The notes: a model not told the origin generated them from the letters alone. A DNA stretch of 64,000 bases from Anaeromassilibacillus sp. An250 (GCF_002159845.1 NZ_NFJK01000008.1:62001-126000), one strand, 5' to 3'. Counted from the first letter of the stretch, positions 43,583 to 53,177 are shown. Made by a program: numbers and translations.

Positions 43583-43861
43583 TCAGCTTCCGAAGAGATG
43601 CGGCTTCTTTTTTACGCGGTAAAAATCATTATAACATACCAGAATCGTTTCGTCACCAATTACTTCAATATCCTGCCATTTGATAATAATATCATCCTCA
43701 CGGCCGAGCAGGCCAAAAAAGCGCAGCCGGCCATAGATGACCAAAGAGAGGACCCGCGCGGTAACGGTGTCGATCTCCACATCGCACACATACCCAATAC
43801 GTGTGCCGTCTTTGGTGTTGATAACCTCTTTGTGCCGCATGTCCGCGATTCTGCAATTCAT
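43583..43861 (-). CDS. YlmC/YmxH family PRC-barrel sporulation protein
   Basis: 92 residues. MNCRIADMRHKEVINTKDGTRIGYVCDVEID and DIIIKWQDIEVIGDETILV are the single PRC-barrel domain of the YlmC/YmxH family, short proteins conserved in spore formers with no established mechanism. It lies upstream of rpsB on the same strand. Confidence 0.9.
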   Translation of the reverse strand: MNCRIADMRHKEVINTKDGTRIGYVCDVEIDTVTARVLSLVIYGRLRFFGLLGREDDIIIKWQDIEVIGDETILVCYNDFYRVKKKPHLFGS

Positions 43862-43990
43862 GGAACACTCCTCCTGCTCTACTGATCGTAGTATATCTAT
43901 GCGGAGAGAATGCCGAACATGCGAGAGGTGTATGCAAACTTCTGGGAAGGTTGCTTTTTATGGATTTGTATAAAATTCCCTGGAAATACA

Positions 43991-44019
43991 TTGATTCTTT
44001 TTATGCGCAATGATACAAT
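43991..44019 (+). promoter_or_regulatory. ppa promoter
   Basis: TTGATT (43991-43996), 17 bases, TACAAT (44014-44019). Confidence 0.7.
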
Positions 44020-44071
44020 ATAAATAAACGGCGGCAGAATTTATAGACAGCCAAAAAAAGGAGGAATTTGG

Positions 44072-44602
44072 ATGAATATCTGGCATGACATTTCCCCAAA
44101 ACGAATCAAGACGGACGATTTTTGTGCAGTTATTGAAATAACTAAGGGAAGCAAAGCAAAATATGAGCTGGATAAGGAGACCGGTTTGCTGTTTTTGGAC
44201 CGCATTTTGTATACATCCACGCACTATCCGGCCAATTACGGTTTTATCCCGCGCACCTATGCGGAAGATCACGATCCGCTCGACGTCCTCGTGCTTTGTT
44301 CCGAGAATATCCATCCGCTTTCCCTGGTGCGGTGTTACCCAATTGGTGTCATCAGCATGGAGGACAACGGTAGTAAAGATGAAAAAATTATTGCCATCCC
44401 ATTCAATGACCCAACCTACAACGGTTATAAGGACATCAGCGAATTGCCTGCGCATATTTTCGACGAGATGTCCCACTTTTTCTCAGTCTATAAGGCGTTG
44501 GAGGGAAAGACGACCGCGATTGACAATGTTTTCGGCGTAGAGCGTGCGAAGGAGATCATACAAGAAAGCATTGAAAGTTATCTGGAGAACTATTGCCGTT
44601 GA
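44072..44602 (+). CDS. ppa: Inorganic pyrophosphatase (family I)
   Basis: 176 residues. KYELDKETG, YPANYGFIP and the metal-binding EDHDPLDVLVL are the family I signature. It hydrolyses pyrophosphate in the cytoplasm. Many spore formers use a family II enzyme or a membrane pump, so a family I enzyme is notable but not rare in gut Clostridia. AAAGGAGG lies 9 bases before the ATG. It is monocistronic, with two terminator hairpins after it. Confidence 0.95.
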   Translation: MNIWHDISPKRIKTDDFCAVIEITKGSKAKYELDKETGLLFLDRILYTSTHYPANYGFIPRTYAEDHDPLDVLVLCSENIHPLSLVRCYPIGVISMEDNGSKDEKIIAIPFNDPTYNGYKDISELPAHIFDEMSHFFSVYKALEGKTTAIDNVFGVERAKEIIQESIESYLENYCR

Positions 44603-44653
44603 GCATCAAACGGTGGGCAAGCGCTCGTTGAAAAATTTTTTCATTTGGATTTA

Positions 44654-44692
44654 AGCAAGGGAAAGCCGCGCGGGGCGCGGCTTTCCCTTGCT
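44654..44692 (+). terminator. Terminator 1 after ppa
   Basis: A perfect 17-bp stem, AGCAAGGGAAAGCCGCG with 44676-44692, and a 5-base loop. Confidence 0.85.
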
Positions 44693-44696
44693 ATTG

Positions 44697-44729
44697 GGCG
44701 GTGGAAACATGCTGTTCCACCGCCTTTTT
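44697..44729 (+). terminator. Terminator 2 upstream of sigG
   Basis: GGCGGTGGAA (44697-44706) pairs with TTCCACCGCC (44715-44724), followed by TTTTTCCTTTTTT. The tandem arrangement insulates the late sporulation gene sigG from ppa transcription. Confidence 0.88.
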
Positions 44730-44803
44730 CCTTTTTTACTGGTGCATGTTCCTATCCGATCATGGCAATAATGAATGCGAAAGCCGGATGGGAGGAATGC
44801 GCT

Positions 44804-45571
44804 GTGTACAATAAGGTGGATATCTGCGGGGTGAATACCGCAAAGCTCAAAGTTTTGACCGAAAAAGAAAAGACGGAATTGCTGCGCCGTGTCAGGGAAG
44901 GGGACAAGCAGGCGCGCGAAGAGCTAATCAATGGAAATTTGCGCTTGGTGCTCAGTGTCATCCAGCGTTTTACAAACCGCGGGGAGAATTTGGACGACCT
45001 CTTCCAGGTGGGCTGTATCGGACTCATCAAGGCGATCGATCACTTTGATATGAACCAGGGCGTACGGTTTTCTACTTACGGCGTTCCGATGATCATCGGG
45101 GAGATCCGCAGATACCTGCGGGACAACAACAGCATTCGTGTCAGCCGGTCCCTACGCGACACGGCGTATAAGGCGATGCAGGTCAAAGAAAAAATGACCG
45201 CGAAAAACAACAAGGAGCCGACCATCGAGGAAATCGCCGAGGAGCTGGATCTCCCAAGGGAGGATGTGGTCCTTGCGCTGGAGTCCATCGTGGAGCCGGT
45301 TTCCCTGTACGAGCCGGTTTTTTCCGATGGAGGGGACACCATCTATGTGATGGATCAGGTGGGGGACAACAACGACGACAATAACTGGCTGGATGAAATT
45401 GCCCTGAAAGAGGCGATCAGCGACCTGAGCGACCGGGAAAAACGCATTTTATCCATGCGGTTTTTCCAGGGGAAGACCCAGATGGAGGTCGCTTCGGAGA
45501 TCGGCATCAGCCAGGCGCAGGTATCGCGTCTGGAAAAAGGAGCGCTCGGAAAAATCAAACGGGATATTTGA
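44804..45571 (+). CDS. sigG: RNA polymerase sporulation sigma factor SigG
   Basis: 255 residues. The N-terminus YNKVDICGVNTAKLKVLT is the SigG-specific anti-sigma/gatekeeper segment. Region 2 (NLRLVLSVIQRFTNRGENLDDLFQVGCIGLIKAIDHFD) and region 4 (MEVASEIGISQAQVSRLEKGAL) are intact. It drives late forespore genes. The frame is open well upstream, but the GTG at 44804 has GGGAGGA 7 bases before it and matches the family. It is not adjacent to spoIIGA-sigE, unlike in B. subtilis. Confidence 0.96.
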   Translation: MYNKVDICGVNTAKLKVLTEKEKTELLRRVREGDKQAREELINGNLRLVLSVIQRFTNRGENLDDLFQVGCIGLIKAIDHFDMNQGVRFSTYGVPMIIGEIRRYLRDNNSIRVSRSLRDTAYKAMQVKEKMTAKNNKEPTIEEIAEELDLPREDVVLALESIVEPVSLYEPVFSDGGDTIYVMDQVGDNNDDNNWLDEIALKEAISDLSDREKRILSMRFFQGKTQMEVASEIGISQAQVSRLEKGALGKIKRDI

Positions 45572-45586
45572 CCGGAAAACAAAAGA

Positions 45587-45626
45587 GGTTCCGCAGTCCG
45601 AACCAAAAGGATCGTCCTGCGGAACC
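45587..45626. terminator. Hairpin between sigG and the ACT gene
   Basis: GGTTCCGCAG (45587-45596) is perfectly complementary to 45617-45626, between convergent genes. Confidence 0.75.
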
Positions 45627-45673
45627 CCAAAGATGAAACATTATAGAAATAGAATGGAAAAATCGAGCACTTT

Positions 45674-46129
45674 TCAGCCCATCTGCTTTTCGATCGACTC
45701 CAGCGTCTGTTCAAAGTCGGCGGCTGTCACCAACATGGAGATTTCCACATCGGAAGTGCTGATGAGGCGAATGTCGGTATTTACCTCTGCGGCCGCTTGT
45801 AACACCTTTGCAGCTACGCCGGGCGTGTTCTTCATGCGTTCATCGTGTACTGCGATTTTATAATTGCCGCTGCTGACGATGGTTTTGATATCGTGGTTGT
45901 CATACAGGGCGGAGGTGAACTTTAAGATTTTGCCGAGATCCTCGTCGTCGATGGTGAAGGAAATGGTCGTATACGCTCCATGGGAGGGGGCGAGGGAGAT
46001 CATATCCACATTCACACCCAGGTCGGAAATCTTCTGAAAGATCTTGGCGATGGAATTGAGCGCCACAGGGCAATTTTGCAGGTTGACCAGTGTGATGTCA
46101 CTGAGGGTTGTAATAACCGTTTGTTCCAT
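45674..46129 (-). CDS. ACT-domain protein (aspartokinase regulatory-domain-like)
   Basis: 151 residues formed of two ACT repeats (about 10-75, ITLVNLQNCPVALNSIAKIFQKISDLGVNVDMI; and 85-150, KIAVHDERMKNTPGVAAKVLQAAAEVNTDIRLIS), like the C-terminal regulatory part of aspartokinase but without the kinase. It is last in the asd-dapA-dapB operon, 14 bases after dapB. It may be an amino-acid-sensing subunit for the aspartokinase encoded elsewhere (inference). Confidence 0.85.
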   Translation of the reverse strand: MEQTVITTLSDITLVNLQNCPVALNSIAKIFQKISDLGVNVDMISLAPSHGAYTTISFTIDDEDLGKILKFTSALYDNHDIKTIVSSGNYKIAVHDERMKNTPGVAAKVLQAAAEVNTDIRLISTSDVEISMLVTAADFEQTLESIEKQMG

Positions 46130-46143
46130 GATCGTATCCCCCT

Positions 46144-46896
46144 TTACTTTAATAGGTCGGACATATCATACAGTCCGGCAGGTTGCTTTGCCAGAAATAC
46201 CGCTGCGTTGATCGAGCCGTTGGCAAAAATCTCTTTTGACTGTGCGGAATGGGAAAGGGTGATGACCTCATGCGGCCCGGCGAAAATCACTTCGTGCTCG
46301 CCGACGATGGTACCGCCGCGCACGGAATGCATCCCGATTTCATTCTTATCGCGCTTTTTGCGCTGGGAATGGCGGTCGTACATATACGTCATCTGGCGGT
46401 CTTCGACGGAAGAAATCGCGTCTGCGATCATGAGCGCGGTCCCGCTGGGGGCGTCAATTTTCTGGTTGTGATGCTTTTCGATAATCTCAATGTCAAAATC
46501 TTCGCCCAAAACCTGTGCCGCTTTCTTGGAGAGTCCAATCAGCAGGTTGATCCCCAAGCTCATATTGCCGGAATAAAACACCGGAATCTTGTGCGAGGCC
46601 TGCTTTAGCGCATTGACCTGATCGTGGTTATATCCCGTGGTACAGAGCACCAGGGGAAGCTTATGTTCTAAACCAAACTGCAATAGGGGAGAGAGCAGCG
46701 CCGGATGGGAGAAATCAATCACAACGTCCGCTTCCTCTTGCACCTCGGAAGGGGAGGCATAGACGGGAAAATCCCCAAAGGGATCGGTGTGAATGTCAAT
46801 TCCAGCGACAATTTTGCAGTCTTCCCGTTCTTTCACACATGCGGCGATGACACGGCCCATTTTGCCGTTGCATCCGCAGAGAAGAATCCTTGTCAT
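46144..46896 (-). CDS. dapB: 4-hydroxy-tetrahydrodipicolinate reductase
   Basis: 250 residues. ILLCGCNGKMGRVI binds NAD(P)H, and IIEKHHNQKIDAPSGTAL holds the catalytic His/Lys. It makes tetrahydrodipicolinate for lysine, peptidoglycan and, in spore formers, dipicolinic acid. It follows dapA by 28 bases. Confidence 0.97.
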   Translation of the reverse strand: MTRILLCGCNGKMGRVIAACVKEREDCKIVAGIDIHTDPFGDFPVYASPSEVQEEADVVIDFSHPALLSPLLQFGLEHKLPLVLCTTGYNHDQVNALKQASHKIPVFYSGNMSLGINLLIGLSKKAAQVLGEDFDIEIIEKHHNQKIDAPSGTALMIADAISSVEDRQMTYMYDRHSQRKKRDKNEIGMHSVRGGTIVGEHEVIFAGPHEVITLSHSAQSKEIFANGSINAAVFLAKQPAGLYDMSDLLK

Positions 46897-46924
46897 TTTA
46901 CGTCCTCCGAATGGTAATGGTTTC

Positions 46925-47812
46925 TTAGATCAACTGATACTTTTTGAGAACTTCACGGAGCTGATTGAGCGCCGCCTCGCTCATGGTGGTCAGAGGCAAA
47001 CGGCAGTCGCCCACATCAAAGCCCATCTCGTTCATAGCGGCTTTGACCGGGATCGGGTTGACGTCCATGAAGAGCGCGTTCATCAATTCCACATATTTGA
47101 GCGTCAGCTCGCGGCTCTTCGCCGCATCTCCGGAAAGGAACGATGCACAGAGGTCGTGCATCTCCTGCGGCAAAACATTGGCAAACACGGAGATCACACC
47201 TTTGCCGCCCAATGCGAGCATCGGGAGGGTCTGATCATCGTTGCCGGAATAGACATAGAAATCGTCCCCGCAGAGAGCGATCGTCTTGGCCACCGAAGAA
47301 ATGTCCCCGTTGGCCTCTTTGACCGCATTCAGATTTGGATGTTTGGAGAGTTCCAAATACGTCTCCGGTTTGATATTGCATCCGGTGCGGGAGGGCACGT
47401 TGTACACGATGATCGGCAGGTTCACACGGTCTGCGATGTATGTATAATGGCGAACGAGACCCGCCTGGGAAGTCTTGTTGTAATAGGGGGTTACCGAGAG
47501 AAGAGCGTCCGCGCCCATACGCTCCGCCTCCTGGGAGAGCTGTACGGCATAGGCGGTATCGTTGCTGCCCGTGCTGGCGATGACTGGGACGCGCTTATTT
47601 ACCTTTTGGATCACGTATTCCAGCGCTTTGCAGTGTTCCTCGTGGTTCAGGACAGGGGATTCGCCGGTCGTTGCGCAGGCGATGATGGCGTCGGTGCCGT
47701 GGCTAATCTGGAATTCGATCAGCTCCCCAAATTTTTCATAATTGATGGAGCCGTCCTTGTGCATGGGCGTGACCAGCGCCACGCCGGAACCGGTATAGAC
47801 GAGTTTCTTCAT
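46925..47812 (-). CDS. dapA: 4-hydroxy-tetrahydrodipicolinate synthase
   Basis: 295 residues. The TIM barrel has GTTGES-type ACATTGESPVLNHEEH, VYNVPSRTGCNIKPE and AVKEANGD (Schiff-base Lys). It condenses pyruvate with aspartate semialdehyde, the first committed step to diaminopimelate. It is the second gene of the operon. Confidence 0.97.
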   Translation of the reverse strand: MKKLVYTGSGVALVTPMHKDGSINYEKFGELIEFQISHGTDAIIACATTGESPVLNHEEHCKALEYVIQKVNKRVPVIASTGSNDTAYAVQLSQEAERMGADALLSVTPYYNKTSQAGLVRHYTYIADRVNLPIIVYNVPSRTGCNIKPETYLELSKHPNLNAVKEANGDISSVAKTIALCGDDFYVYSGNDDQTLPMLALGGKGVISVFANVLPQEMHDLCASFLSGDAAKSRELTLKYVELMNALFMDVNPIPVKAAMNEMGFDVGDCRLPLTTMSEAALNQLREVLKKYQLI

Positions 47813-47872
47813 AATAGGGCCTCCAATTCATGATTCAGAAATGGGAATTGCATGTATCGGTGTTCCTTTGGA

Positions 47873-48952
47873 TCAGTCCAAATATCCCTTTGCGCAGAGC
47901 AGCTCCGCCATCAGGACCGCACCGCCCGCCGCGCCGCGCAGGGTATTGTGGGAGAGGCAGACAAACTTGATGTCATACTGCGTATCCGGACGCAGACGGC
48001 CGATGGAGACCGCCATGCCGTTCTCCAGGTTGCGGTCCAGGCGGGACTGCGGGCGGTCGTCCTCGCGGAAGTAGTGCAGGAACTGCTTGGGTGCGCTCGG
48101 CAGCTGGAGCTCCTGGGGAACGCCCTTGTACGTTTCCCAACGATGGATGATTTCCTCGAGTTCGATCTTCTTCTCATAGGAGACAAACACCGCTGCGGTG
48201 TGGCCGTCGGAGACCGGTACGCGCAGGCACTGCGAGGTGATGCACGGGGAGGTGGCGTTTACGATCTTGCCGTCCTCCACATGGCCCCAGATCTTGAGGG
48301 GTTCCTGCTCGGACTTTTCCTCTTCGCCACCGATGTAGGGGATGACATTGTCGAGGCTTTCCGGCCAGGTCTTGAAGGTTTTTCCAGCGCCGGAGATGGC
48401 CTGGTAGGTGCAGGCGAGTACCTTTGTGACGTTGAGGTCCATCAGCGGATGGATCGCCGGGACATAGCTCTGTAATGAGCAGTTGGATTTGACGGAAATA
48501 AAGCCGCGCTTCGTTCCAAGGCGCTTGCGCTGCGCGTCGATCACAGCGGCGTGGTCCGCATTGATCTCCGGGATGATCATCGGGACGTCCGGCGTCCCGC
48601 GGTTCGCGCTGTTGTTGGACATGACCGGGCATTCCGCCTTTGCATACGCCTCTTCCAGCGCTTTGATTTCGTCTTTCTTCATGTTGACTGCGCAGAAGAC
48701 AAAGTCCACCATCGAAGCGATCTTCTCCACGTCGGCAGTGGCGTCGAAGATAACCATGTTTTTCATGGATTCCGGCATGGGCGTGCTCATGGCCCAGCGG
48801 TCTCCCACAGCCTCCTCATAGGTTTTGCCGGCGGACCGGCCGCTCGCAGCGAGCGCTTTGACGTGAAACCAGGGATGATTTTCCAAGAGCGTTGCAAACC
48901 GTTGGCCTACCATGCCGGTTGCTCCGATGATTCCAACCTGATATGTTTTCAT
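47873..48952 (-). CDS. asd: Aspartate-semialdehyde dehydrogenase
   Basis: 359 residues. IIGATGMVGQRFATLLENHPWF is the NADPH-binding N-terminus and SVKSNCSLQSYVPAI holds the catalytic Cys. The sequence is of the archaeal/fungal-type Asd rather than the E. coli type, as in many Clostridia. It converts aspartyl phosphate to the semialdehyde used by dapA. It is the first gene after the lysine riboswitch. Confidence 0.96.
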   Translation of the reverse strand: MKTYQVGIIGATGMVGQRFATLLENHPWFHVKALAASGRSAGKTYEEAVGDRWAMSTPMPESMKNMVIFDATADVEKIASMVDFVFCAVNMKKDEIKALEEAYAKAECPVMSNNSANRGTPDVPMIIPEINADHAAVIDAQRKRLGTKRGFISVKSNCSLQSYVPAIHPLMDLNVTKVLACTYQAISGAGKTFKTWPESLDNVIPYIGGEEEKSEQEPLKIWGHVEDGKIVNATSPCITSQCLRVPVSDGHTAAVFVSYEKKIELEEIIHRWETYKGVPQELQLPSAPKQFLHYFREDDRPQSRLDRNLENGMAVSIGRLRPDTQYDIKFVCLSHNTLRGAAGGAVLMAELLCAKGYLD

Positions 48953-49179
48953 GACACATTTCCTCCTATATGATGATATGGGAATAACGAAAGAGAAAGA
49001 ACCTGACAGGGAGAAAAGACAAAATGGAGAGAATCGGAATGAAACAGATTTCTGTCTTCATAAGCCTGAAACAAGAATCTTTCTTTCCAAAACCGGCTTG
49101 GATATGCATCCAAACCTGTGGAAAGTTCTACATTTTTCAGAAGATGCTCCAAAGAGAGGCGGCTCCTGCAAAATACAAT

Positions 49180-49440
49180 AAAAAAACCGGTTGAAAACCG
49201 GTCATCAAATCAATATAATAGAACTTGCTCGGTATTCCCAATGGGACATACTGCCGATAGCGCTCCACCATAAATCTTATGATGACAGTTGCAGCGTTTT
49301 TCACTGCTGCCCCCAGAAGAACGCCGGCCAAACGCCGTTCTCCTTCGGCGGTTTTCCCTTTCGCAGGCGTTCCCGGGTTTTGGCCCCCTCCCGCGTGCTA
49401 CTCTTTAAAACCGCACCTCTATCTTCCTTACTATTCAAGT
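49180..49440 (-). ncRNA. Lysine riboswitch with terminator
   Basis: Minus-strand landmarks of the L-box appear in order: AAGATAGAGGTGCGG (complement of 49411-49425), AAGAGTAGC, GAAAGGG, CCGCCGAAGG, TTGGCCGG, GGGGGCAGC, AACTGTCATC and GGTGGAGCGCTATC (ending near 49257). The GATAG/CTATC ends form P1. The expression platform is ACCGGT-tttca-ACCGGT followed by T7 (49180-49202). Lysine should terminate transcription before asd-dapA-dapB. No protein-coding frame here is credible. Confidence 0.93.
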
Positions 49441-49447
49441 TATCACC

Positions 49448-49476
49448 ATCATACCATGCACGTTCAGGGTTGTCAA
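49448..49476 (-). promoter_or_regulatory. Promoter of the lysine-riboswitch operon
   Basis: On the minus strand, TTGACA (49471-49476), 17 bases, TATGAT (49448-49453). Confidence 0.85.
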
Positions 49477-49556
49477 TTTATTCTTTGTTAAAGTTTTTCC
49501 CTCTTCTTTGTACGATTTACAGGAAAGAGAATTTATAAATTTTAGGAGCATTCAAA

Positions 49557-50630
49557 ATGGAAGAGACAAAACGCAATTGGAGTACCCACGATTTTTACTA
49601 TGACCTGCCCAAGGAGCTGATCGCCCAGACCCCGCTGGAGCCGAGGGATTCTTCGCGGCTGCTTGTCTTACATAAAGAGACGGGCGAGATGGAGCACCGG
49701 CATTTTTACGATGTAATCGATTATTTGAACCCTGGGGATTGCCTGGTTTTGAACGACTCCCGCGTCCTTCCGGCGCGGCTTTATGGAATCAAAGATGGGA
49801 CAGGCGCCAAGGTGGAATTCCTTCTACTGACCCATCGGGAAGGGGATACCTGGGAGGTACTCACCGGGCCCGGAAAGCGCGCAAAGCCGGGCACGCATTT
49901 TACATTCGGCGACGGTCTCCTACGCGCGGACGTCCTGGACGTCGTGGAGGGCGGCAACCGGATTGTGGAATTCCACTATGAGGGGAATTTCTATGCGATT
50001 CTGGATCAAATTGGACAGATGCCGCTACCGCATTACATCACAGAAGACCTCAAGGATAAGGAACGCTACCAGAATGTTTATTCAAAGGAAGTGGGTTCGG
50101 CCGCCGCGCCGACGGCAGGGCTTCACTTTACGCCCGAGCTTTTGGAGCGCATCCGGCAAAAGGGGATTAAAACCGCTTTTGTAACCCTCCATGTGGGGTT
50201 AGGAACGTTCCGTCCGGTGACGGTCGAGAATGTTTCCGACCACAAGATGCATTCCGAACACTATGCGATGAACAAAGAGACGGCAGACCTCATCAATGAG
50301 ACCAAACGCAACGGCGGACGCGTCATTGCAGTGGGGACAACCAGCTGCCGCACGCTGGAATCCATTGCCTTGAAGGAGGGCTGCATCCGCGAGAGCGCTG
50401 GATGGACTGATATCTTTATCTACCCCGGCTTCCAATTCCGGGTGCTGGACGGGCTGATTACCAATTTCCATTTGCCGGAGAGTACGCTGATCATGCTGGT
50501 TTCCGCTTTGGCCGGATACGACAATATCATGCGCGCCTATCGCACAGCGGTACAGGAGAAATACCGGTTTTTCAGCTTTGGAGATGCGATGTTTATTGGA
50601 AGCATGAAAGAACTGGACGATAAGAAGTAG
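49557..50630 (+). CDS. queA: tRNA preQ1(34) S-adenosylmethionine ribosyltransferase-isomerase
   Basis: 357 residues. The order [62 protein letters not shown] and [16 protein letters not shown] is diagnostic. It makes epoxyqueuosine in tRNA wobble positions. TAGGAG lies 8 bases before the ATG. It is divergent from the riboswitch leader. Confidence 0.97.
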   Translation: MEETKRNWSTHDFYYDLPKELIAQTPLEPRDSSRLLVLHKETGEMEHRHFYDVIDYLNPGDCLVLNDSRVLPARLYGIKDGTGAKVEFLLLTHREGDTWEVLTGPGKRAKPGTHFTFGDGLLRADVLDVVEGGNRIVEFHYEGNFYAILDQIGQMPLPHYITEDLKDKERYQNVYSKEVGSAAAPTAGLHFTPELLERIRQKGIKTAFVTLHVGLGTFRPVTVENVSDHKMHSEHYAMNKETADLINETKRNGGRVIAVGTTSCRTLESIALKEGCIRESAGWTDIFIYPGFQFRVLDGLITNFHLPESTLIMLVSALAGYDNIMRAYRTAVQEKYRFFSFGDAMFIGSMKELDDKK

Positions 50631-50691
50631 CTGAAAAGCCCTGAAACCAAGCGGTGAACCGAACCGTTAAAAACGGACAATGGACAAAAGG

Positions 50692-50725
50692 CCCCCTCAT
50701 GTAGGATAATGACTACGTGAGGGGG
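50692..50725 (+). promoter_or_regulatory. Hairpin over the IS transposase start region
   Basis: CCCCCTCATGTAG pairs with CTACGTGAGGGGG (one mismatch) just before the orfA start. Such hairpins often shield transposase translation from outside transcripts. Confidence 0.55.
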
Positions 50726-50734
50726 TAGTTGTAT

Positions 50735-51019
50735 ATGGCAAGAAGATATCAAAAGATACAGATGTTGCTGCCACAGATTCAACAGATGCTGGAGGATGGA
50801 ATGACCCAGAGAGAAGTAGCAGAAGCATTGGGACTCGAAGGCGACCGTCCTGTCCACGCACTACTAAAACGGGAGCGCAAGAAGGCAGTTCAATGTGTTC
50901 CAAAAACACGAGGGCGGAAACCTGCAAAGACGTTGCAGGAATACAAGTATGAGAACAAACGGCTGAGAATGGAAAATGAACTGCTGCGGGATTTTCTCTC
51001 GCTCACAGAAAGGATGTGA
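50735..51019 (+). CDS. IS3-family transposase OrfA
   Basis: 94 residues. A helix-turn-helix (QQMLEDGMTQREVAEALGLEGDRPVHALL) and a C-terminal leucine-rich helix (YENKRLRMENELLRDFLSL) are typical of OrfA. Its stop overlaps the orfB start (GTGA), in the -1 frame, as for the usual OrfAB frameshift product. Confidence 0.88.
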   Translation: MARRYQKIQMLLPQIQQMLEDGMTQREVAEALGLEGDRPVHALLKRERKKAVQCVPKTRGRKPAKTLQEYKYENKRLRMENELLRDFLSLTERM

Positions 51020-51873
51020 GGCCGAAGTATCGATATGAGGTTATCTACCGTCACAAGACAGAATATCCGGTAGCTGTTATGTGTCAGATCTTTGGGGTTT
51101 CCCGGAGCGGCTATTATGACTATGTCAAAAGGAAAGGGCAGCCTCAAAAGGATGCCCTTGTGGTAGCCATGCTTCGCCAACACCAAGCGCACTGCCATCA
51201 GACCTACGGTTACCGACGGATGCACCGCTGGCTAGAAAACCAGGGTATCCACCGTGACCCCAAAACGATACTAAAAATAATGAAAAGATATGGAATCCTG
51301 TCTGAAATACGCAGAAAGAGACAATGGCAGAACCTTGGCCAGCAACTCCATAAGTATAAGAACCTGCTCAACCGAAACTTCCAGGCATCCAAACCAAATG
51401 AAAAATGGGTAACGGACATTTCCTATATCCACACGGAAGAAGGTATACTTTACCTATCCATGATCCGAGATCTGTATGACAACAGTATTGTAGCATACAA
51501 GACAGCGACACGACAAACTGTCAATCTCGTACTGGACACCATAAAGTTAGCGATGAAAAAAGAAAAAAAGAGGGTCGCTGCGGAGTTGCAGCTCCACAGC
51601 GACCAAGGCTTTCAATATACATCCCAAGCATATTTCAAGCTAACTCAATCTTACGGCATAACACCATCAATGTCAAGAAAAGGTAATCCTTATGACAATG
51701 CGATGGCAGAAAACTTTTTCTCAATCTTGAAAACGGAATGCATCTACCGGCACAAGCCTCGCTCTTTCCAAGAAGCAAATGAGATGATAGATAGCTACAT
51801 TCATTTCTATAATCATGAGCGTATCCAGACAAAAACAGGAGTGGCGCCACTGACGCAGCGCCACTTCACTTAA
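51016..51873 (+). CDS. IS3-family transposase OrfB (DDE integrase core)
   Basis: 285 residues. The HTH_21-like N-terminus and rve domain carry the DDE triad: VTDISYI, LHSDQGFQYTS and MAENFFSILKTE. It looks intact, so the copy may be active if frameshifted to OrfAB. Confidence 0.93.
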   Translation: MRPKYRYEVIYRHKTEYPVAVMCQIFGVSRSGYYDYVKRKGQPQKDALVVAMLRQHQAHCHQTYGYRRMHRWLENQGIHRDPKTILKIMKRYGILSEIRRKRQWQNLGQQLHKYKNLLNRNFQASKPNEKWVTDISYIHTEEGILYLSMIRDLYDNSIVAYKTATRQTVNLVLDTIKLAMKKEKKRVAAELQLHSDQGFQYTSQAYFKLTQSYGITPSMSRKGNPYDNAMAENFFSILKTECIYRHKPRSFQEANEMIDSYIHFYNHERIQTKTGVAPLTQRHFT

Positions 51874-51952
51874 TACAAAATATTTCCTACATAGGGGCTT
51901 TTTGTACTGTCCGCACTAATTGGGGCAGTTCAGCGGTTTCGGGGCTTTTTTC

Positions 51953-53175
51953 TCATTCTGTGGATTTGTAGGAAAATTGTATTTCGAGGCCGTTTTTGAA
52001 GAGAATTGAGGTGGTAAGTCCATCTTTTATACAAAAGTTTGTCACGATGCTGTTGAGGAAATCCTTGACGATCTGTGGGTCGATTTTGCGAATGAAACGC
52101 TCGTAGTTCACATAGCGTTTGTCCTGAAGTTGCTGGGTCAAAATGAAGTAGCTGGCTTTTGCCATGAACTCCTCATCAGAAAGGGTGAGCGAGTCAACGG
52201 CCAGCTTTTCGACTTCTTCCAACCGGGCGTCCACTTCGCCAAGGCGGTCGGTGAGCTGCTTGCGTTCGACGATGTAGTCCTTCTCCGGCATCTCATCCTC
52301 GCTGTATAAATAGAGGGAACGGAGCCGGTTGAGCGCCCTCTCCAGCTTTCGCTTTTCCGCAAGCAGAAGATCACGCTCCTGTATCTGGGAGGCAGACTCC
52401 GCTGCCTGCACACCGGTAGACTCGAAGGACATCTCATCAAATCCGCTGCGGAGATGTGCGTACAGCTCTTCAAGGCCGGGCCGCTCAATGTGGTCCACAT
52501 TAGAGAAGACATCGCCCCGCAAAAGTTTCTTCTCCAGAGTTTCGATGGAGGTGCTTTTTCCGAAGGAGTTGGAAACCCGTATCATGTTGGCGATGAAGTT
52601 CAGGATGAATGGGCCGAGGGTGATGTCGGACACATATTTGTTCTGGCAGTCATTAAAGCGCCTGCGCCGGGTACACATATAGATAGACGGACGCCAGCCA
52701 TCGGAACGCTCCCGATCTATCGTAGAGGCCATGCTGCTGCCACAGCATCCGCACCGGAGAAGACCGGCAAAGATGTGCGTGTTCTTCCGCTGATAGGTCA
52801 AACCGTTGGAGTATAAGCCACGCTGCCTGCTCTGAAGGAGGGTTGCGATGCGGTTCTGCCGCTCACGGGTCACGATGGCTGGATGATGGTCCTCGACCAT
52901 GACCCATTCCTTGGCGGCTTTGACCACATGGCTTTTACCGCTCTCATCCCGGTAGTTGTAGCGGTAGATGCCTGCGTAGAACGGGTTGGTGAGCATGGTG
53001 CGAATGGTAGTGGGGTTCCAAGGTTTCCCGGTCCGGGAGCGAACGCCTTCTCGTTGAGGGCTTTGGCTACGGAAGTAAGGGAGCGGACAGCCTCGTACTG
53101 GTCATAGATGTAGGTGACGATTTTGGCCTCTGGCTCATAGATGCTAAAGACCTTGTTGTCCTTATCGTAGGAATA
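51953..53175 (-). pseudogene. Decayed large serine recombinase (C-terminal part)
   Basis: The frame from 52996 (MLTNPFYAGIYRYNYRDESGK) encodes the recombinase domain end, a zinc ribbon (LLRCGCCGSS ... C) and a coiled coil. Upstream sequence reads KVFSIYEPEAKIVTYIYDQYE and AKALNEK in another frame. A missing G near 53046 breaks AKALNEKG/VRSRTGKPWNP. The catalytic resolvase domain is absent and the sequence ends abruptly near 53175, so it is inactive. Confidence 0.85.
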
Positions 53176-53177
53176 AC

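Larger units (their letters stand above)
50675..51912 (+). mobile_element. IS3-family insertion sequence (IS150-like)
   Basis: It is about 1.24 kb with imperfect inverted ends: left GGACAATGGACAAAAGGCC and the complement of the right GGACAGTACAAAAAGCCCC, both followed by a shared ATGTAGGA. It carries orfA and orfB. I cannot fix the exact ends or see a target duplication. Confidence 0.8.

Noticed and set aside
49137-49331. 64-codon minus-strand frame within the asd leader
   Set aside because: It overlaps the lysine riboswitch and terminator, whose conserved RNA motifs explain the sequence.
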